Below are positions 1 to 8,777 of a stretch of DNA of 64,000 nt, in pieces. A program made the translations under genes and the position numbers. Location of the stretch: NCBI RefSeq assembly GCF_000367945.1, contig NZ_KB849179.1, forward strand, positions 1,499,554-1,563,553, given 5' to 3'. Numbering within the stretch: position 1 is the first letter of the stretch; each line of letters opens with the position of its first letter. The notes below the pieces were generated by a model. It saw only the letters and a program-made list of their open reading frames with translations. It made no database searches and had not been told where the DNA came from. Source of the DNA: Acinetobacter proteolyticus (GTDB lineage Bacteria; Pseudomonadota; Gammaproteobacteria; Pseudomonadales; Moraxellaceae).

Positions 1-326
1 CCTTGACCACCGAAGCCACCGCCTTGACCACCGAAGCCACCAGCAGCACCTTGACCACCGAAGCCACCAGCAGCACCTTGTGCAGGGAAGCCACCAGCAG
101 TACCTTGAGCACCAGCTGGACGTGGGTTACGCGCAGGAACAACTGTAGAAATCGCGTGTTTATAAACCATTTGACTTACAGTGTTTTTCAACAAAACAAC
201 ATATTGGTCAAATGACTCAATATGGCCTTGTAATTTGATACCGTTCACAAGGAAAATAGAAACTGGAATACGTTCTTTACGGAGAGAATTTAAGAACGGA
301 TCTTGTAAAGTTTGACCTTTAGACAT
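1..326 (-). CDS. hfq: RNA chaperone Hfq (C-terminus cut by window edge)
   Basis: Hexameric Sm-like chaperone that pairs small RNAs with mRNAs. Translating the minus strand from the ATG at 326 gives [20 protein letters not shown], then the Sm1 region ([19 protein letters not shown]) and the Sm2 motif YKHAIST, which together form the conserved Hfq core of about 65 residues. The core is followed by an unusual tail of repeated [11 protein letters not shown] units that runs off the window edge, so the stop codon is not visible. Long glycine-rich Hfq tails are known in Acinetobacter and Moraxella. The gene follows miaA by about 90 bp, the classic miaA-hfq order. Identity is secure; the full length is unknown. 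Confidence 0.97.
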   Translation of the reverse strand, partial: MSKGQTLQDPFLNSLRKERIPVSIFLVNGIKLQGHIESFDQYVVLLKNTVSQMVYKHAISTVVPARNPRPAGAQGTAGGFPAQGAAGGFGGQGAAGGFGGQGGGFGGQ

Positions 327-417
327 TTTTAACTCCAAAAAATTTTTAAATCAGCGCAAAAAAACTATCTTTATTTTTCAACTAAAAATTATAAAAAGAC
401 AGCCTGCGAATTTTGCT

Positions 418-1362
418 TTATCCAAAGAAGTTTCGCAAGTCTTCTTTCGCCTGCATTATCGTCATGTAAGTTTTAAAATCGTGTAATTCTTGCAAAGAAC
501 GTAACCAAGTGTATTGACGTTTAGCTAATTGCCTCGTCGCAAAAAGGGCTTTGTTCTCCATTTCTACTTTATTTTTGAGACTTAGATCACTTTTTAGTAA
601 AAAATCCAAAGCTTGACGATAACCGACGGACCGCATGGACGGTAAATTATCATTTAAATCGTATTTTTTAATCAATTCCTCTACTTCATTTAAAAAACCA
701 ATGTTCCACATTTTGCTTAATCTTTGCTCAATGCGTTGATGTAATTCTAAACGATCAGGCATCAATGCGTAGTTATGAAATATGTAACGATATGGTTGAT
801 TTTTAGGCTGCTCAGCTTGTAATTTTGTTATCGGCTCGCCTGTTATTCGATAGACTTCAAGTGCACGAATAATCCGTTGTTTATCTGAGACTTTAAATTT
901 TTGCCCCGCAACAGGATCGACAGCCACCAACTCATCATAAACTGCCTGCCAGCCTTCAAGATCAGCCTTGGCAACAATTGCATCGCGGATTTCTTGGTCA
1001 GCATTTGGCAAATTATTGGCCAGACCTTCTAACAGAGCTTTAAAATATAGCATTGTACCACCGACCAAAATCGGGGTTTTACCACGTGCATGCATATCAT
1101 CAATCAATGGGCAGACATCTTCAACAAATTGTGCTGCTGAATAGACCTCCAAAGGGGTAATAATATCAATTAAATGATGTGGATATTGTTGTTGCTCTTC
1201 CTTAGTCGGCTTTGCTGTGCCAATATCCATATCTTTATACACTAAAGCCGAATCAACCGAGATCAGCTCAAAATTACCACGCTCATAAAGTTCGCATGCC
1301 AATGCAGTTTTACCACTTGCGGTAGGCCCCATTAAATTGATGACGGGCAATTGATTTGACAT
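418..1362 (-). CDS. miaA: tRNA dimethylallyltransferase MiaA
   Basis: Transfers a dimethylallyl group to N6 of A37 in tRNAs that read UNN codons, the first step of ms2i6A synthesis. The 314-residue protein has the P-loop GPTASGKT (residues 12-19), the substrate region [17 protein letters not shown] just after it, and [11 protein letters not shown] in the middle, all hallmarks of the IPP transferase family. The length is normal. It sits 6 bp downstream of mutL and directly upstream of hfq, so the three are probably cotranscribed from tsaE. Confidence 0.97.
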   Translation of the reverse strand: MSNQLPVINLMGPTASGKTALACELYERGNFELISVDSALVYKDMDIGTAKPTKEEQQQYPHHLIDIITPLEVYSAAQFVEDVCPLIDDMHARGKTPILVGGTMLYFKALLEGLANNLPNADQEIRDAIVAKADLEGWQAVYDELVAVDPVAGQKFKVSDKQRIIRALEVYRITGEPITKLQAEQPKNQPYRYIFHNYALMPDRLELHQRIEQRLSKMWNIGFLNEVEELIKKYDLNDNLPSMRSVGYRQALDFLLKSDLSLKNKVEMENKALFATRQLAKRQYTWLRSLQELHDFKTYMTIMQAKEDLRNFFG

Positions 1363-1368
1363 GTAAAA

Positions 1369-3324
1369 CTACTCTCCTCGAGCAAATAATTTATCTAATT
1401 GATTCAGTGGAAATGCCCTCCAAGTTGGACGCCCATGATTACATTGACTGGCAAACTCGGTTTGTTCCATTTGACGCAATAAAGCATTCATTTCAGATAG
1501 GCTTAACTGACGATGTGCACGTACAGCGCCATGACACGCCATACCTGCAAGTAGCTCATCACGTTTTTGCAATAAACCTCGCGCCTCGTCATTCGGATCA
1601 AGATCATTTAACAACTCAGGCACTAGATTACCAAAATCAGCCTTATGCAATATGGCGGGTACGCCACGGACAATCACCTGCTCATCACCATATTGATCAA
1701 TTTCCAAACCTAAACGCTGTAATTGCGGTTGTAAATCTTCAACACGCGTTGCTTGCATACGCGTAATCGAAACAACTTTAGGAATAAGCAGTTGCTGCGA
1801 GGTCCAGAATTCAGGTTTATCCCATGCCGACTTCATCTGTTGTAGCAAGATACGCTCATGTGCTGCATGCATATCCACAATAATCAGGCCTTCAGTATTT
1901 TGCGCCAAAATATAAATGCCATGCAGTTGTGCGATCGCAATCCCTAATGGAAACTCGTCAATACGAGAAGGCATCGTGTGATCATCTATTGCCCCATCTT
2001 TATCAAATTGCTCATCACGTAAAGGTGCTAAATAGCTTTTGAGTGCATTATTCAACTGCGCAGAACCATTATAACGTGGTTCTTGTGGTGTTGAATTATA
2101 GTGCACTACTTGTGGACGACTTTGATTAAACTCAGTCAATAAGTCAGTCGAAACAGCCACTTGCTGATTGACTTGTGGTTCAGATTCAACCACTGCTCGA
2201 TGTAAATTGAATTGTTCTTGGTATTTGGGTTGAGGCTGATAATTAAAGTTTTCTGCTGTGGCCTCATCTGTTTTCATGGCCTGTGCTAAATCTGCAGTTG
2301 CCGTCTGAAATTGCGATAAGGTTGCTTTGGCATAGTGACGTACAAATTCATGCACTTCACGCTGGTTTAGAAAACGGATTTCATGCTTGGTTGGATGCAC
2401 ATTCACATCAATATTTTCAGGATCAACTTCCAAGAACAGCAAATAAGAGGAATGTTGATGACCATGCAAAATTCCTTCATAGGCCATACGCAACGCATGT
2501 GAAATGGTTTTATCTTTGACAATACGACCATTCACATAGACATACTGCATATCCGCCTGCGCACGTGCGTCAGAAGGGTGTCCCAACCAACCCGACAAAT
2601 GCATATTGATACTTTCAGCATCAATCCAGTAGGCATTTTGAATAAACTGTTGACCCAATAATTGCTGCACGCGCTGATAACGCAACTCTCCACTATCCGC
2701 CACAGGCAGATTTAAACGAATATTATCGTTATGCTCCAGTACGAAGCGAATATCAAAATGTGTCAGTGCCAAACGGCGCACAATTTCTTCAATATGATTA
2801 AATTCAGTGCTTGGTTTTTTTAAGAATTTACGACGCGCTGGCACATTAAAAAATAGATCTTGGACACGAATATGAGTGCCTTTTTGTGCAGCCACTGCTT
2901 GGATCTGTTGATGATCGAATGCTGTGCCATTCACTTCTACCTGATAACCCACACCTTGCTCATCTTGGCTACTGGTTAAAGTTAAGCGTGACACAGCCGC
3001 AATTGAGGCCAATGCCTCACCACGGAATCCTAAACTAACAATGGCATGTAAATCATCTGCAGTTTGAATTTTACTGGTGGCATGACGCATCACAGCCAAA
3101 GGTAAATCCTCAGCGTGAATACCATTACCATTATCAATGATTTCAATCAGGGTCGAGCCGCCTTGTGCCACTCGAATAATCAGTTCAGTTGCACCAGCAT
3201 CAATCGAGTTTTCTAATAATTCTTTGACTACTGATGAGGGACGTTCAATCACCTCACCCGCAGCAATCTGGTTGGCTAAGGCAGCATCTAAGGTATGAAT
3301 ACGACGAGTTGAATCATGCGCCAT
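1369..3324 (-). CDS. mutL: DNA mismatch repair protein MutL
   Basis: Couples MutS mismatch recognition to strand incision. The N-terminal GHKL ATPase motifs are intact: ENSIDAGA (residue 38 on), DNGNGI (64-69) and GFRGEAL (99-105). After a variable linker rich in Gln, the C-terminal dimerisation domain carries DMHAAHERI (about 484), ACHGAVRA (about 596) and CNHGRP (about 628). These correspond to the metal-binding endonuclease motifs found in MutL of bacteria without MutH, and they are absent in E. coli MutL. The second acidic residue of the canonical DQHA-x2-E-x4-E is Gln here. It overlaps the end of tsaE by 11 bp, so it is translationally linked to it. Confidence 0.97.
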   Translation of the reverse strand: MAHDSTRRIHTLDAALANQIAAGEVIERPSSVVKELLENSIDAGATELIIRVAQGGSTLIEIIDNGNGIHAEDLPLAVMRHATSKIQTADDLHAIVSLGFRGEALASIAAVSRLTLTSSQDEQGVGYQVEVNGTAFDHQQIQAVAAQKGTHIRVQDLFFNVPARRKFLKKPSTEFNHIEEIVRRLALTHFDIRFVLEHNDNIRLNLPVADSGELRYQRVQQLLGQQFIQNAYWIDAESINMHLSGWLGHPSDARAQADMQYVYVNGRIVKDKTISHALRMAYEGILHGHQHSSYLLFLEVDPENIDVNVHPTKHEIRFLNQREVHEFVRHYAKATLSQFQTATADLAQAMKTDEATAENFNYQPQPKYQEQFNLHRAVVESEPQVNQQVAVSTDLLTEFNQSRPQVVHYNSTPQEPRYNGSAQLNNALKSYLAPLRDEQFDKDGAIDDHTMPSRIDEFPLGIAIAQLHGIYILAQNTEGLIIVDMHAAHERILLQQMKSAWDKPEFWTSQQLLIPKVVSITRMQATRVEDLQPQLQRLGLEIDQYGDEQVIVRGVPAILHKADFGNLVPELLNDLDPNDEARGLLQKRDELLAGMACHGAVRAHRQLSLSEMNALLRQMEQTEFASQCNHGRPTWRAFPLNQLDKLFARGE

Positions 3325-3790
3325 TCAATTGTTCCTGCAAAGTTTGAGATAAAGCTTCAGACTCTGTGGTTAAAGTCACAAATCGAGTCAGTTCATCTTC
3401 CGATTTTTGAATATCAATCACAATATCTGGTTTTGGAATTTCATCACCACCTTTCGATGGCCATTCAAATAAAAATAAAGCATCAGGTGTATCTAAATAA
3501 TCACGGATACCCATTAACTCTAACTCATAGGGATCATTCAAACGATACAGGTCAAAATGAAAGATCTCTTTACCTTGAATGGTATAAGGTTCAACCAAGG
3601 TATAAGTTGGACTTTTGACCGAACCCAGGTGCCCTAACTTTTGTAGAAAATAACGGGTAAATGTGGTTTTTCCTGCACCCAAATCACCAATTAAATAAAT
3701 AATGCCTGAGTGCACATGCTGAGACAGTATTTGTGCAAAATGTTGAGTGTCCTGTTCATGATTTAGAGTAAATTTCACTGAAGATGACAT
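3314..3790 (-). CDS. tsaE: tRNA threonylcarbamoyladenosine biosynthesis ATPase TsaE
   Basis: Small P-loop ATPase that works with TsaB and TsaD in forming t6A37 on ANN-decoding tRNAs. The 158-residue protein has the Walker A GDLGAGKT (35-42), [10 protein letters not shown] and HFDLYRL, all diagnostic of the YjeE/TsaE family. It is the first gene of the tsaE-mutL-miaA-hfq run; its stop lies inside mutL (11-bp overlap). The upstream amidase gene often found in enterobacteria is missing, and the neighbour at 3911 points the other way. Confidence 0.95.
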   Translation of the reverse strand: MSSSVKFTLNHEQDTQHFAQILSQHVHSGIIYLIGDLGAGKTTFTRYFLQKLGHLGSVKSPTYTLVEPYTIQGKEIFHFDLYRLNDPYELELMGIRDYLDTPDALFLFEWPSKGGDEIPKPDIVIDIQKSEDELTRFVTLTTESEALSQTLQEQLNGA

Positions 3791-3910
3791 GGCAAATAAA
3801 ATAAAATTGGAATGGCAGCTATGATAACATTGCCCTGCTTTAAAGCCTAATCCATAGAAAGAAGTTGCTACTTTTTAATCCAATTACTATTTCAATTTTA
3901 AAGGATAGAA

Positions 3911-4204
3911 ATGTCTTCCGAATCTTTATATATAGAGTGTGAATGTCATGGTCAAAATTACGCTGCAGTTGTATGTGGACATTTGATTCATAATAACAAT
4001 AATCAACCTCTAGGCTTTATTGAAAATGTTTCAAACCCAACAAATCTGCAAGGATGGTGTTTAGCATGTGAATATGTTTTTACTCAAGAAAATGGTATGA
4101 CAGATAAGTTTCATAATTTTAATAAAATGACTGTTGTATGCACTCAATGCTATAACGAGATAAAGAGTAAACATGATATCTACCCAGTTCTGCAATCTTC
4201 ATAA
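3911..4204 (+). CDS. Small Cys-rich protein, probable zinc binder
   Basis: A 97-residue protein I do not recognise by name. Cysteines and histidines are spaced like zinc ligands: CECHG near residue 10, CGH near 22, CLAC near 50, and CTQCY near 76. It is soluble, with no signal peptide or membrane segment. The context (divergent from tsaE, 18 bp before a pseudouridine synthase gene) does not define a role. The start ATG has AAGGATAGAA just upstream, a usable ribosome site. Related small proteins with four Cys/His clusters occur widely in Proteobacteria, but I cannot assign a function. Confidence 0.75.
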   Translation: MSSESLYIECECHGQNYAAVVCGHLIHNNNNQPLGFIENVSNPTNLQGWCLACEYVFTQENGMTDKFHNFNKMTVVCTQCYNEIKSKHDIYPVLQSS

Positions 4205-4222
4205 AGCTGCTATTTACTAAAT

Positions 4223-5182
4223 ATGATTGATTCTACAATTCTCTTCCATCCCCCGCTCATCAATGGTGTCAGCGCCAGTAAAGTCTTTTTACCTCATGAT
4301 GTTTCGGTACATACCATTTTTGATTATCTCTGCCAACACTTCCCCCATATTCTAGCGAGCGAATGGCAACAGCGTTTTGCAGATGAGCTAATTTATGCAG
4401 CAGATGGGACCAAACTCAAATTTGACAGCCCCTATACCCCCAATACGCATATTTTCTACTATCGTTTCCTTGCTCACGAAATTCATGTGCCATTTCAGCA
4501 TGAAATTTTATTTGAAAATGATGATCTACTTGTCGTCGACAAACCGCACTTTTTAACCATGAGTCCGACAGGTCAATATGTGCAAGAAACCCTTTTGGTC
4601 AGACTAAAAAAACAAACAGGCTACGTCGATCTCACCCCCATTCATCGACTTGATCGTGAAACTGCAGGTGTGGTTCTATTCTGTAAAAAGGCAAGCTCAA
4701 GAGGCATCTATCAACAACTTTTTGCCGACAGAAAAGTGCAAAAAACCTACCATGCAATCGCAGCTTATCGCTCTGAACTGCATTTTCCGCAAATTTTGCA
4801 GCTCCATTTAGAAAAAAGTCAGCCTTTTTACACCATGCAAATTGATCCAAAAAAACCAGCTAATACTGAAACTTTGCTTGAATTATTGATGCATGATCAA
4901 TGCTATGCCAAATATAAACTCAGCCCTAAAACAGGCAAACAACATCAATTGCGTGTTCATTTAAATTATCTGAATATTCCAATACTTAATGATTCGTTTT
5001 ACCCAAATATTCAACATAAAGCAGAAGATGATTTTAGCCATCCTTTACAATTACTGGCCAAAGAAATTCAATTTATTGACCCGATTTTAAAACAGGAAAT
5101 GTTGTTTAGTTCACACTTTGAACTTGCATTGCCACCACAACGTAATGACAAAAATTCTATTTTTTCACTTCAAAAATATTGA
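4223..5182 (+). CDS. RluA-family RNA pseudouridine synthase
   Basis: Converts uridine to pseudouridine in rRNA or tRNA. Catalytic motif II, HRLDRETAG, begins at residue 141, making Asp144 the nucleophile. Motif I (ENDDLLVVDKP) lies near 98-108, and the C-terminal KYKLSPKTGKQHQLRVHL matches the RluA/RluC/RluD group. The 319-residue length is normal, with about 90 N-terminal residues that may carry RNA-binding function but do not look like a clear S4 domain. The exact target site cannot be told from sequence; RluA-, TruC- or YqcB-like substrates are possible. Confidence 0.88.
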   Translation: MIDSTILFHPPLINGVSASKVFLPHDVSVHTIFDYLCQHFPHILASEWQQRFADELIYAADGTKLKFDSPYTPNTHIFYYRFLAHEIHVPFQHEILFENDDLLVVDKPHFLTMSPTGQYVQETLLVRLKKQTGYVDLTPIHRLDRETAGVVLFCKKASSRGIYQQLFADRKVQKTYHAIAAYRSELHFPQILQLHLEKSQPFYTMQIDPKKPANTETLLELLMHDQCYAKYKLSPKTGKQHQLRVHLNYLNIPILNDSFYPNIQHKAEDDFSHPLQLLAKEIQFIDPILKQEMLFSSHFELALPPQRNDKNSIFSLQKY

Positions 5183-5243
5183 AATTACATTGCAATGGTT
5201 TAAAATACATGACGATAACTAAAAATATGTGGTTACATTCTTC

Positions 5244-5552
5244 ATGCGAAAAACAGAAGTTTATCAGGTTCGCCTCGATTCACAGGAAAAGAAACAAGCT
5301 TTTGCTGTATTTAAACAGTTGGGGATCTCCCCTGCTCAGGCCGTTCGCCTTTTCTTCAAACAAGTGGTGCTGACCAAGTCAATTCCTTTTGCAATCGAAA
5401 ATCAGAACATCAACATGGAACAGTTGCTGAAACTGCGTAAATCGAAAGCCGCAGCCAGCGCTGAAAATCCATCTTTGACCGAAATTGAAGATGATCATGA
5501 AGATTTATTTGAAGAGTTAAATGCACTGCTTGGTGAGAGTGACAAAACTTAA
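5244..5552 (+). CDS. RelB/DinJ-like ribbon-helix-helix protein (orphan antitoxin-like)
   Basis: The product (MRKTEVYQVRLD..., 102 residues from the ATG at 5244) has the layout of RelB/DinJ antitoxins: a short N-terminal beta strand (VYQVRLDS), then KKQAFAVFKQLGISPAQAVRLFFKQVVL, which is the ribbon-helix-helix DNA-binding fold, then the typical IPFAI. The acidic C-terminal tail could be a toxin-wrapping segment. No RelE/YafQ-type toxin gene follows; the next gene encodes a GNAT acetyltransferase 98 bp away. It may be a solitary regulator. An upstream alternative start at 5229 would add five residues. Confidence 0.75.
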   Translation: MRKTEVYQVRLDSQEKKQAFAVFKQLGISPAQAVRLFFKQVVLTKSIPFAIENQNINMEQLLKLRKSKAAASAENPSLTEIEDDHEDLFEELNALLGESDKT

Positions 5553-5650
5553 CAATGTTGCATTTATAAACAAGTTTTTATTTTTTAAGCTGAATTTTTT
5601 TCGCTATCCTGACAGTCCTAATAAAATTATAAGTGTAAGGATGGACAGGA

Positions 5651-6094
5651 ATGATTGTTAAGCGAGCAACAAAGGAAGATCTTCATCAACTTGCTGTCTT
5701 GTTTGACGAATACCGTCAGTTCTACGGTGCATCATCAAATATTGAACAATCGTATCAATTTTTAAAACATCGCTTTGACAACAAAGACAGTGTTATTTTT
5801 ATTCATGTTAAAGATGACGTATTTACAGGCTTTGTCTTGCTCTATCTAGCTTTTTCTTCAGTGGCTTGTGAAACCTATTACATCCTTGATGATGTGTATG
5901 TCACGCCATCTTACCGCAAACAAGGCTCGGCAAAACAATTGATTGATACTGCTATCCTGTTTGCACGCCATGAAAATGCGCAGCGCATCAGCCTTGAAAC
6001 GCAAAAAAACAATTATCAATCTCACCGTCTCTATGAACAAATGGGCTTTATCCAAGACAGTGAGTTCAAGACCTTTCATTGTTTTTTAAAGTGA
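5651..6094 (+). CDS. GNAT family N-acetyltransferase
   Basis: A 147-residue single-domain acetyl-CoA-dependent acetyltransferase. Motif A is visible as LDDVYVTPSYRKQGSAKQLI, with RKQGSA the pyrophosphate-binding loop, and motif B as NNYQSHRLYEQMGF. AAGGATGGACAGGA sits before the ATG. The substrate is unknown. It lies downstream of the RelB/DinJ-like gene, but the 98-bp gap and its own ribosome site suggest it can be expressed alone. Confidence 0.85.
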   Translation: MIVKRATKEDLHQLAVLFDEYRQFYGASSNIEQSYQFLKHRFDNKDSVIFIHVKDDVFTGFVLLYLAFSSVACETYYILDDVYVTPSYRKQGSAKQLIDTAILFARHENAQRISLETQKNNYQSHRLYEQMGFIQDSEFKTFHCFLK

Positions 6095-6808
6095 TAACTG
6101 CTCAAGCGCAATATTTTGGCTTAACTGTTTTTGAGAAGGTGTAAGATACATCCACTCACCTTGTTTTAATTCAGGTAATTCAAGTAAACCCACTTGATGC
6201 CGATGCAAAACTTCAACTTTATTTCCGACCGCCGCCAACATTCTTTTCACTTGATGATACACCCCTTGATGAATGGTCATCGCCAATTGATGAGATGAGA
6301 AAAGTTGAATGTCTGTTGCAGCATAAATTCCTTTTTCATTCCGCAGTTCAACACCTTGCTCTAATCCGATTTTCTGTTCAGCTGTGACAGGCTCGGCAGT
6401 GGTGACGTGATAAACTTTTGGCACATGTTTACGTGGGTGAGTTAACGCTTGTAGATATTGCCCATCATCGGTCAGTAACAATAAACCCGTCGTGTCTTGA
6501 TCCAGACGACCGACACATTGAATACCACGATGTAGCAGAATTTCAGGAAAAAGACTGAATACACTTTTATGATGTGTCGCCTGATGCGAACATTCATAAC
6601 CTTGAGGTTTATTTAAAATAATATAGACATGCTCTCGATATTGATATTGCTCACCGAATACCTGAAAGCAAAGTTGATCCGTGCCAATATTCTGCTTCGG
6701 ATTATCACAAACCTGATTGTCTATTTGCACAGAACCATTTTTTATTAACTGCTGGCAATACTTACGTGAACCAAAGCCTTGTGATTGCAAAATTTTTTCC
6801 AGCAGCAT
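6086..6808 (-). CDS. rsuA: RsuA-family rRNA pseudouridine synthase
   Basis: Makes a pseudouridine in rRNA, most likely at 16S position 516. The N-terminus is an S4 RNA-binding domain (LLEKILQSQGFGSRKYCQQLIKNGSV cut short in this note at residue 26), and the catalytic motif GRLDQDTTGLLLL begins at residue 100, giving Asp103 as nucleophile. The C-terminal VKRMLAAVGNKV segment fits RsuA/RluB/RluE/RluF. Its 240 residues match RsuA best, but RluE-like specificity cannot be excluded. Its stop overlaps the convergent GNAT gene by 9 bp. Confidence 0.87.
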   Translation of the reverse strand: MLLEKILQSQGFGSRKYCQQLIKNGSVQIDNQVCDNPKQNIGTDQLCFQVFGEQYQYREHVYIILNKPQGYECSHQATHHKSVFSLFPEILLHRGIQCVGRLDQDTTGLLLLTDDGQYLQALTHPRKHVPKVYHVTTAEPVTAEQKIGLEQGVELRNEKGIYAATDIQLFSSHQLAMTIHQGVYHQVKRMLAAVGNKVEVLHRHQVGLLELPELKQGEWMYLTPSQKQLSQNIALEQLSL

Positions 6809-7055
6809 AAATACACCCTAATCTAAACTGCACCTATTGTACTCGATTCCTGCGCGCATCGTTGGCTGTTGCTTATTCATTCTTTATTTTTATAATTTAT
6901 TCACAATCTCTTCACTTGTAATACAACACATACAAAACCATCGTCAAACTCTCTCAATCTAGATATTGCGCTCCATATTTTCGCTCAAAAGTCTTGTTAC
7001 ATTTATCGCAAGCAAAAAAGAATATTGTCCAAAAGAATGGATAAGGAGTTTCACC

Positions 7056-7568
7056 ATGAAATCGAATATGTGGTTATGTAGTATTATCTTAGCGGCATCT
7101 TCAATGATCACCGTTGCACATGCTGACAATACGACGCGTGTTGCTGCAACCTCTGCATTAGGAAGTGTAGTCGGTACTGCCCTAGGCAAACAACTCGGTG
7201 GTGATACAGGTGCCATGATTGGTTCAGCTATTGGTGGTGCGGGTGGTGCAGCTGCATCAAGTAATCGGCGTGACCGGACTGAAGCTGCCATTGGTGGTGG
7301 TTTAGGTGGTGTGGGCGGTTATACCGTTGGCCGTAATATGGGTGGAAGCAATGGTGGCTATATCGGGGCTGCATTAGGAGCTGCTGGTGGGGCTGCTTTA
7401 GGTCAAAAGGTAGGTCAAGACCGCGATGCGGATCGCCGTTATGATGATCGTCGCTATGACCGCCGTTATGACAACCGTCGTTCTTATGATGATCGCCGTT
7501 ATTATAATTCTCGTGAAAGCTATCGCCATGACAATGGTCGCCACCGTGGTTGGTACAAACACCGTTAA
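7056..7568 (+). CDS. Secreted glycine-zipper protein with RRYDDRR repeats
   Basis: The ATG at 7056 follows AAGGAG by 7 bp and begins a signal peptide (MKSNMWLCSIILAASSM..., cleavage likely after AHA), so I prefer it to the longer upstream frame. The mature protein holds several glycine-zipper segments (ALGSVVGTALGKQLGG, GAMIGSAIGGAGGAA, YIGAALGAAGGAALG) of the type seen in outer-membrane-associated proteins, followed by a basic, Tyr-rich tail built from repeats of RRYDDRRYD. Possibly an envelope or stress protein; function unknown. A strong terminator follows. Confidence 0.8.
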   Translation: MKSNMWLCSIILAASSMITVAHADNTTRVAATSALGSVVGTALGKQLGGDTGAMIGSAIGGAGGAAASSNRRDRTEAAIGGGLGGVGGYTVGRNMGGSNGGYIGAALGAAGGAALGQKVGQDRDADRRYDDRRYDRRYDNRRSYDDRRYYNSRESYRHDNGRHRGWYKHR

Positions 7569-7591
7569 TCAGATCAAATTTTTACCCCTTT

Positions 7592-7614
7592 AGCGCCTTC
7601 GGGCGCTTTTTTTT
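7592..7614 (+). terminator. Rho-independent terminator after glycine-zipper gene
   Basis: AGCGCC-TTCG-GGCGCT, a perfect 6-bp stem with a stable UUCG loop, followed by eight T residues. Confidence 0.9.
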
Positions 7615-7631
7615 ATTTCAAATAATAAAAA

Positions 7632-7687
7632 TATATCGATCAAAAACGATATACAAAGCTCAACTTATATCGTATTATTTCGATATA
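7632..7687. promoter_or_regulatory. Tandem operator: two copies of TATATCG-N8-CGATATA
   Basis: Two perfect 7-bp inverted repeats with the same 8-bp spacer occupy 7632-7653 and 7666-7687. Their centres are 34 bp apart, and the second lies 18 bp before the ATG of the luciferase-like gene. The spacers differ (ATCAAAAA and TATTATTT), so conservation is limited to the arms, as expected for a dimeric repressor site. No regulator gene adjoins it, so the binding protein is unknown. Confidence 0.75.
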
Positions 7688-7705
7688 TAGTTTTGAGAAT
7701 CGATA

Positions 7706-8707
7706 ATGAAATCACTACAAGATATAAAGTTCTCTATTCTGGAACTCGCACCAGTTCGGGATGATAAAAGTATCGAGTTTTCACTCCGTCATGCACTCGA
7801 ACTGGCACAACATGCTGAAAAATTAGATTATGAACGTTTTTGGCTAGCTGAACATCATAATATGGATGGGATTGCCAGCTCAGCGACAGCGGTTTTATTA
7901 GGCTTTATTGCTGCTAATACCCAACATATTCGTCTGGGTTCAGGCGGTATTATGCTACCCAACCATGCACCATTGGTGGTTGCGGAACAATTCGGGACAC
8001 TAGCGACATTATATCCAAATCGTTTTGAACTCGGTCTAGGTCGTGCCCCTGGTACCGATCAAATGACCATGCGTGCCTTACGTCGTGGCCGTCAAGAAAC
8101 TGAAGATCAATTTCCTCAAGATGTGATGGAAATTTTACAATATTTTAAAGCACCTGAACCAAATCAAAGAATTATCGCTACACCGGGCCAAAATACCCAT
8201 GTCCCTGTTTGGTTACTGGGTTCAAGTTTGTTCAGTGCACAACTGGCTGCCAAGCTCGGGCTTCCCTATTCTTTTGCATCGCACTTTGCCCCGAGAATGT
8301 TGGGTCAAGCCATCGAACTTTATCGTGATAATTTCCAAGCTTCTGAATATCTGGACAAGCCTTATGTTTCTATGGGGATACCAACAGTCGTTGCTGCAAC
8401 GGATGAGCAAGCTCAATATTTGGCGACCAGTTCTTATCAACGCATTTTAAATCTGATCCGTGGTCACAGCTTAAAGCTCAAACCACCGATTGACTCGACC
8501 CAAGGTCTTGCAACCAGTGCTGAACAACTGGCAATTCAGAATTTTTATGCCATGGCACAAATTGGTTCTCAAGAAACCGTTAAATCGGGTTTAAATAAAA
8601 TCGCGGCACAATATGATGTCGATGAGTTTATCTTTACCTGTGATATTTACGATACTGAAAAACGCTTAGAAAACTTCAGCCGATTGATGGATATTAAAAC
8701 CAACTAA
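7706..8707 (+). CDS. LLM-class flavin-dependent oxidoreductase
   Basis: A 333-residue bacterial-luciferase-like monooxygenase. The N-terminus ([49 protein letters not shown] cut here, [13 protein letters not shown]) matches the YhbW-type group of the TIM-barrel F420/FMN family. It probably uses FMNH2, but the substrate is unknown. It is a single-gene unit with a tandem operator immediately upstream and a terminator downstream, which suggests inducible expression. I have no basis for a gene name. Confidence 0.88.
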   Translation: MKSLQDIKFSILELAPVRDDKSIEFSLRHALELAQHAEKLDYERFWLAEHHNMDGIASSATAVLLGFIAANTQHIRLGSGGIMLPNHAPLVVAEQFGTLATLYPNRFELGLGRAPGTDQMTMRALRRGRQETEDQFPQDVMEILQYFKAPEPNQRIIATPGQNTHVPVWLLGSSLFSAQLAAKLGLPYSFASHFAPRMLGQAIELYRDNFQASEYLDKPYVSMGIPTVVAATDEQAQYLATSSYQRILNLIRGHSLKLKPPIDSTQGLATSAEQLAIQNFYAMAQIGSQETVKSGLNKIAAQYDVDEFIFTCDIYDTEKRLENFSRLMDIKTN

Positions 8708-8717
8708 ATGCTTAGCT

Positions 8718-8759
8718 GCCAACAAAACTTATATTTTTATGTGTCTTGTTGGCTTTTTT
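8718..8759 (+). terminator. Terminator after LLM oxidoreductase
   Basis: GCCAACAA pairs with TTGTTGGC across a 20-nt loop and is followed by six T residues. Confidence 0.75.
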
Positions 8760-8777
8760 CATGATGCAATCAAGCAC

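Noticed and set aside
3..215. Plus-strand open frame full of TEATSS repeats
   Set aside because: It is the antisense shadow of the glycine-rich tail of hfq; no independent start or ribosome site. The repeat pattern is coding, not a CRISPR array.
1356..1766. 136-codon plus-strand frame opposite mutL
   Set aside because: Antisense to the 3' end of mutL, whose motifs are clear; the frame is a by-product of codon bias.
5179..5373. 64-codon frame overlapping the RelB/DinJ-like gene
   Set aside because: It is an offset frame of that gene with no family features.
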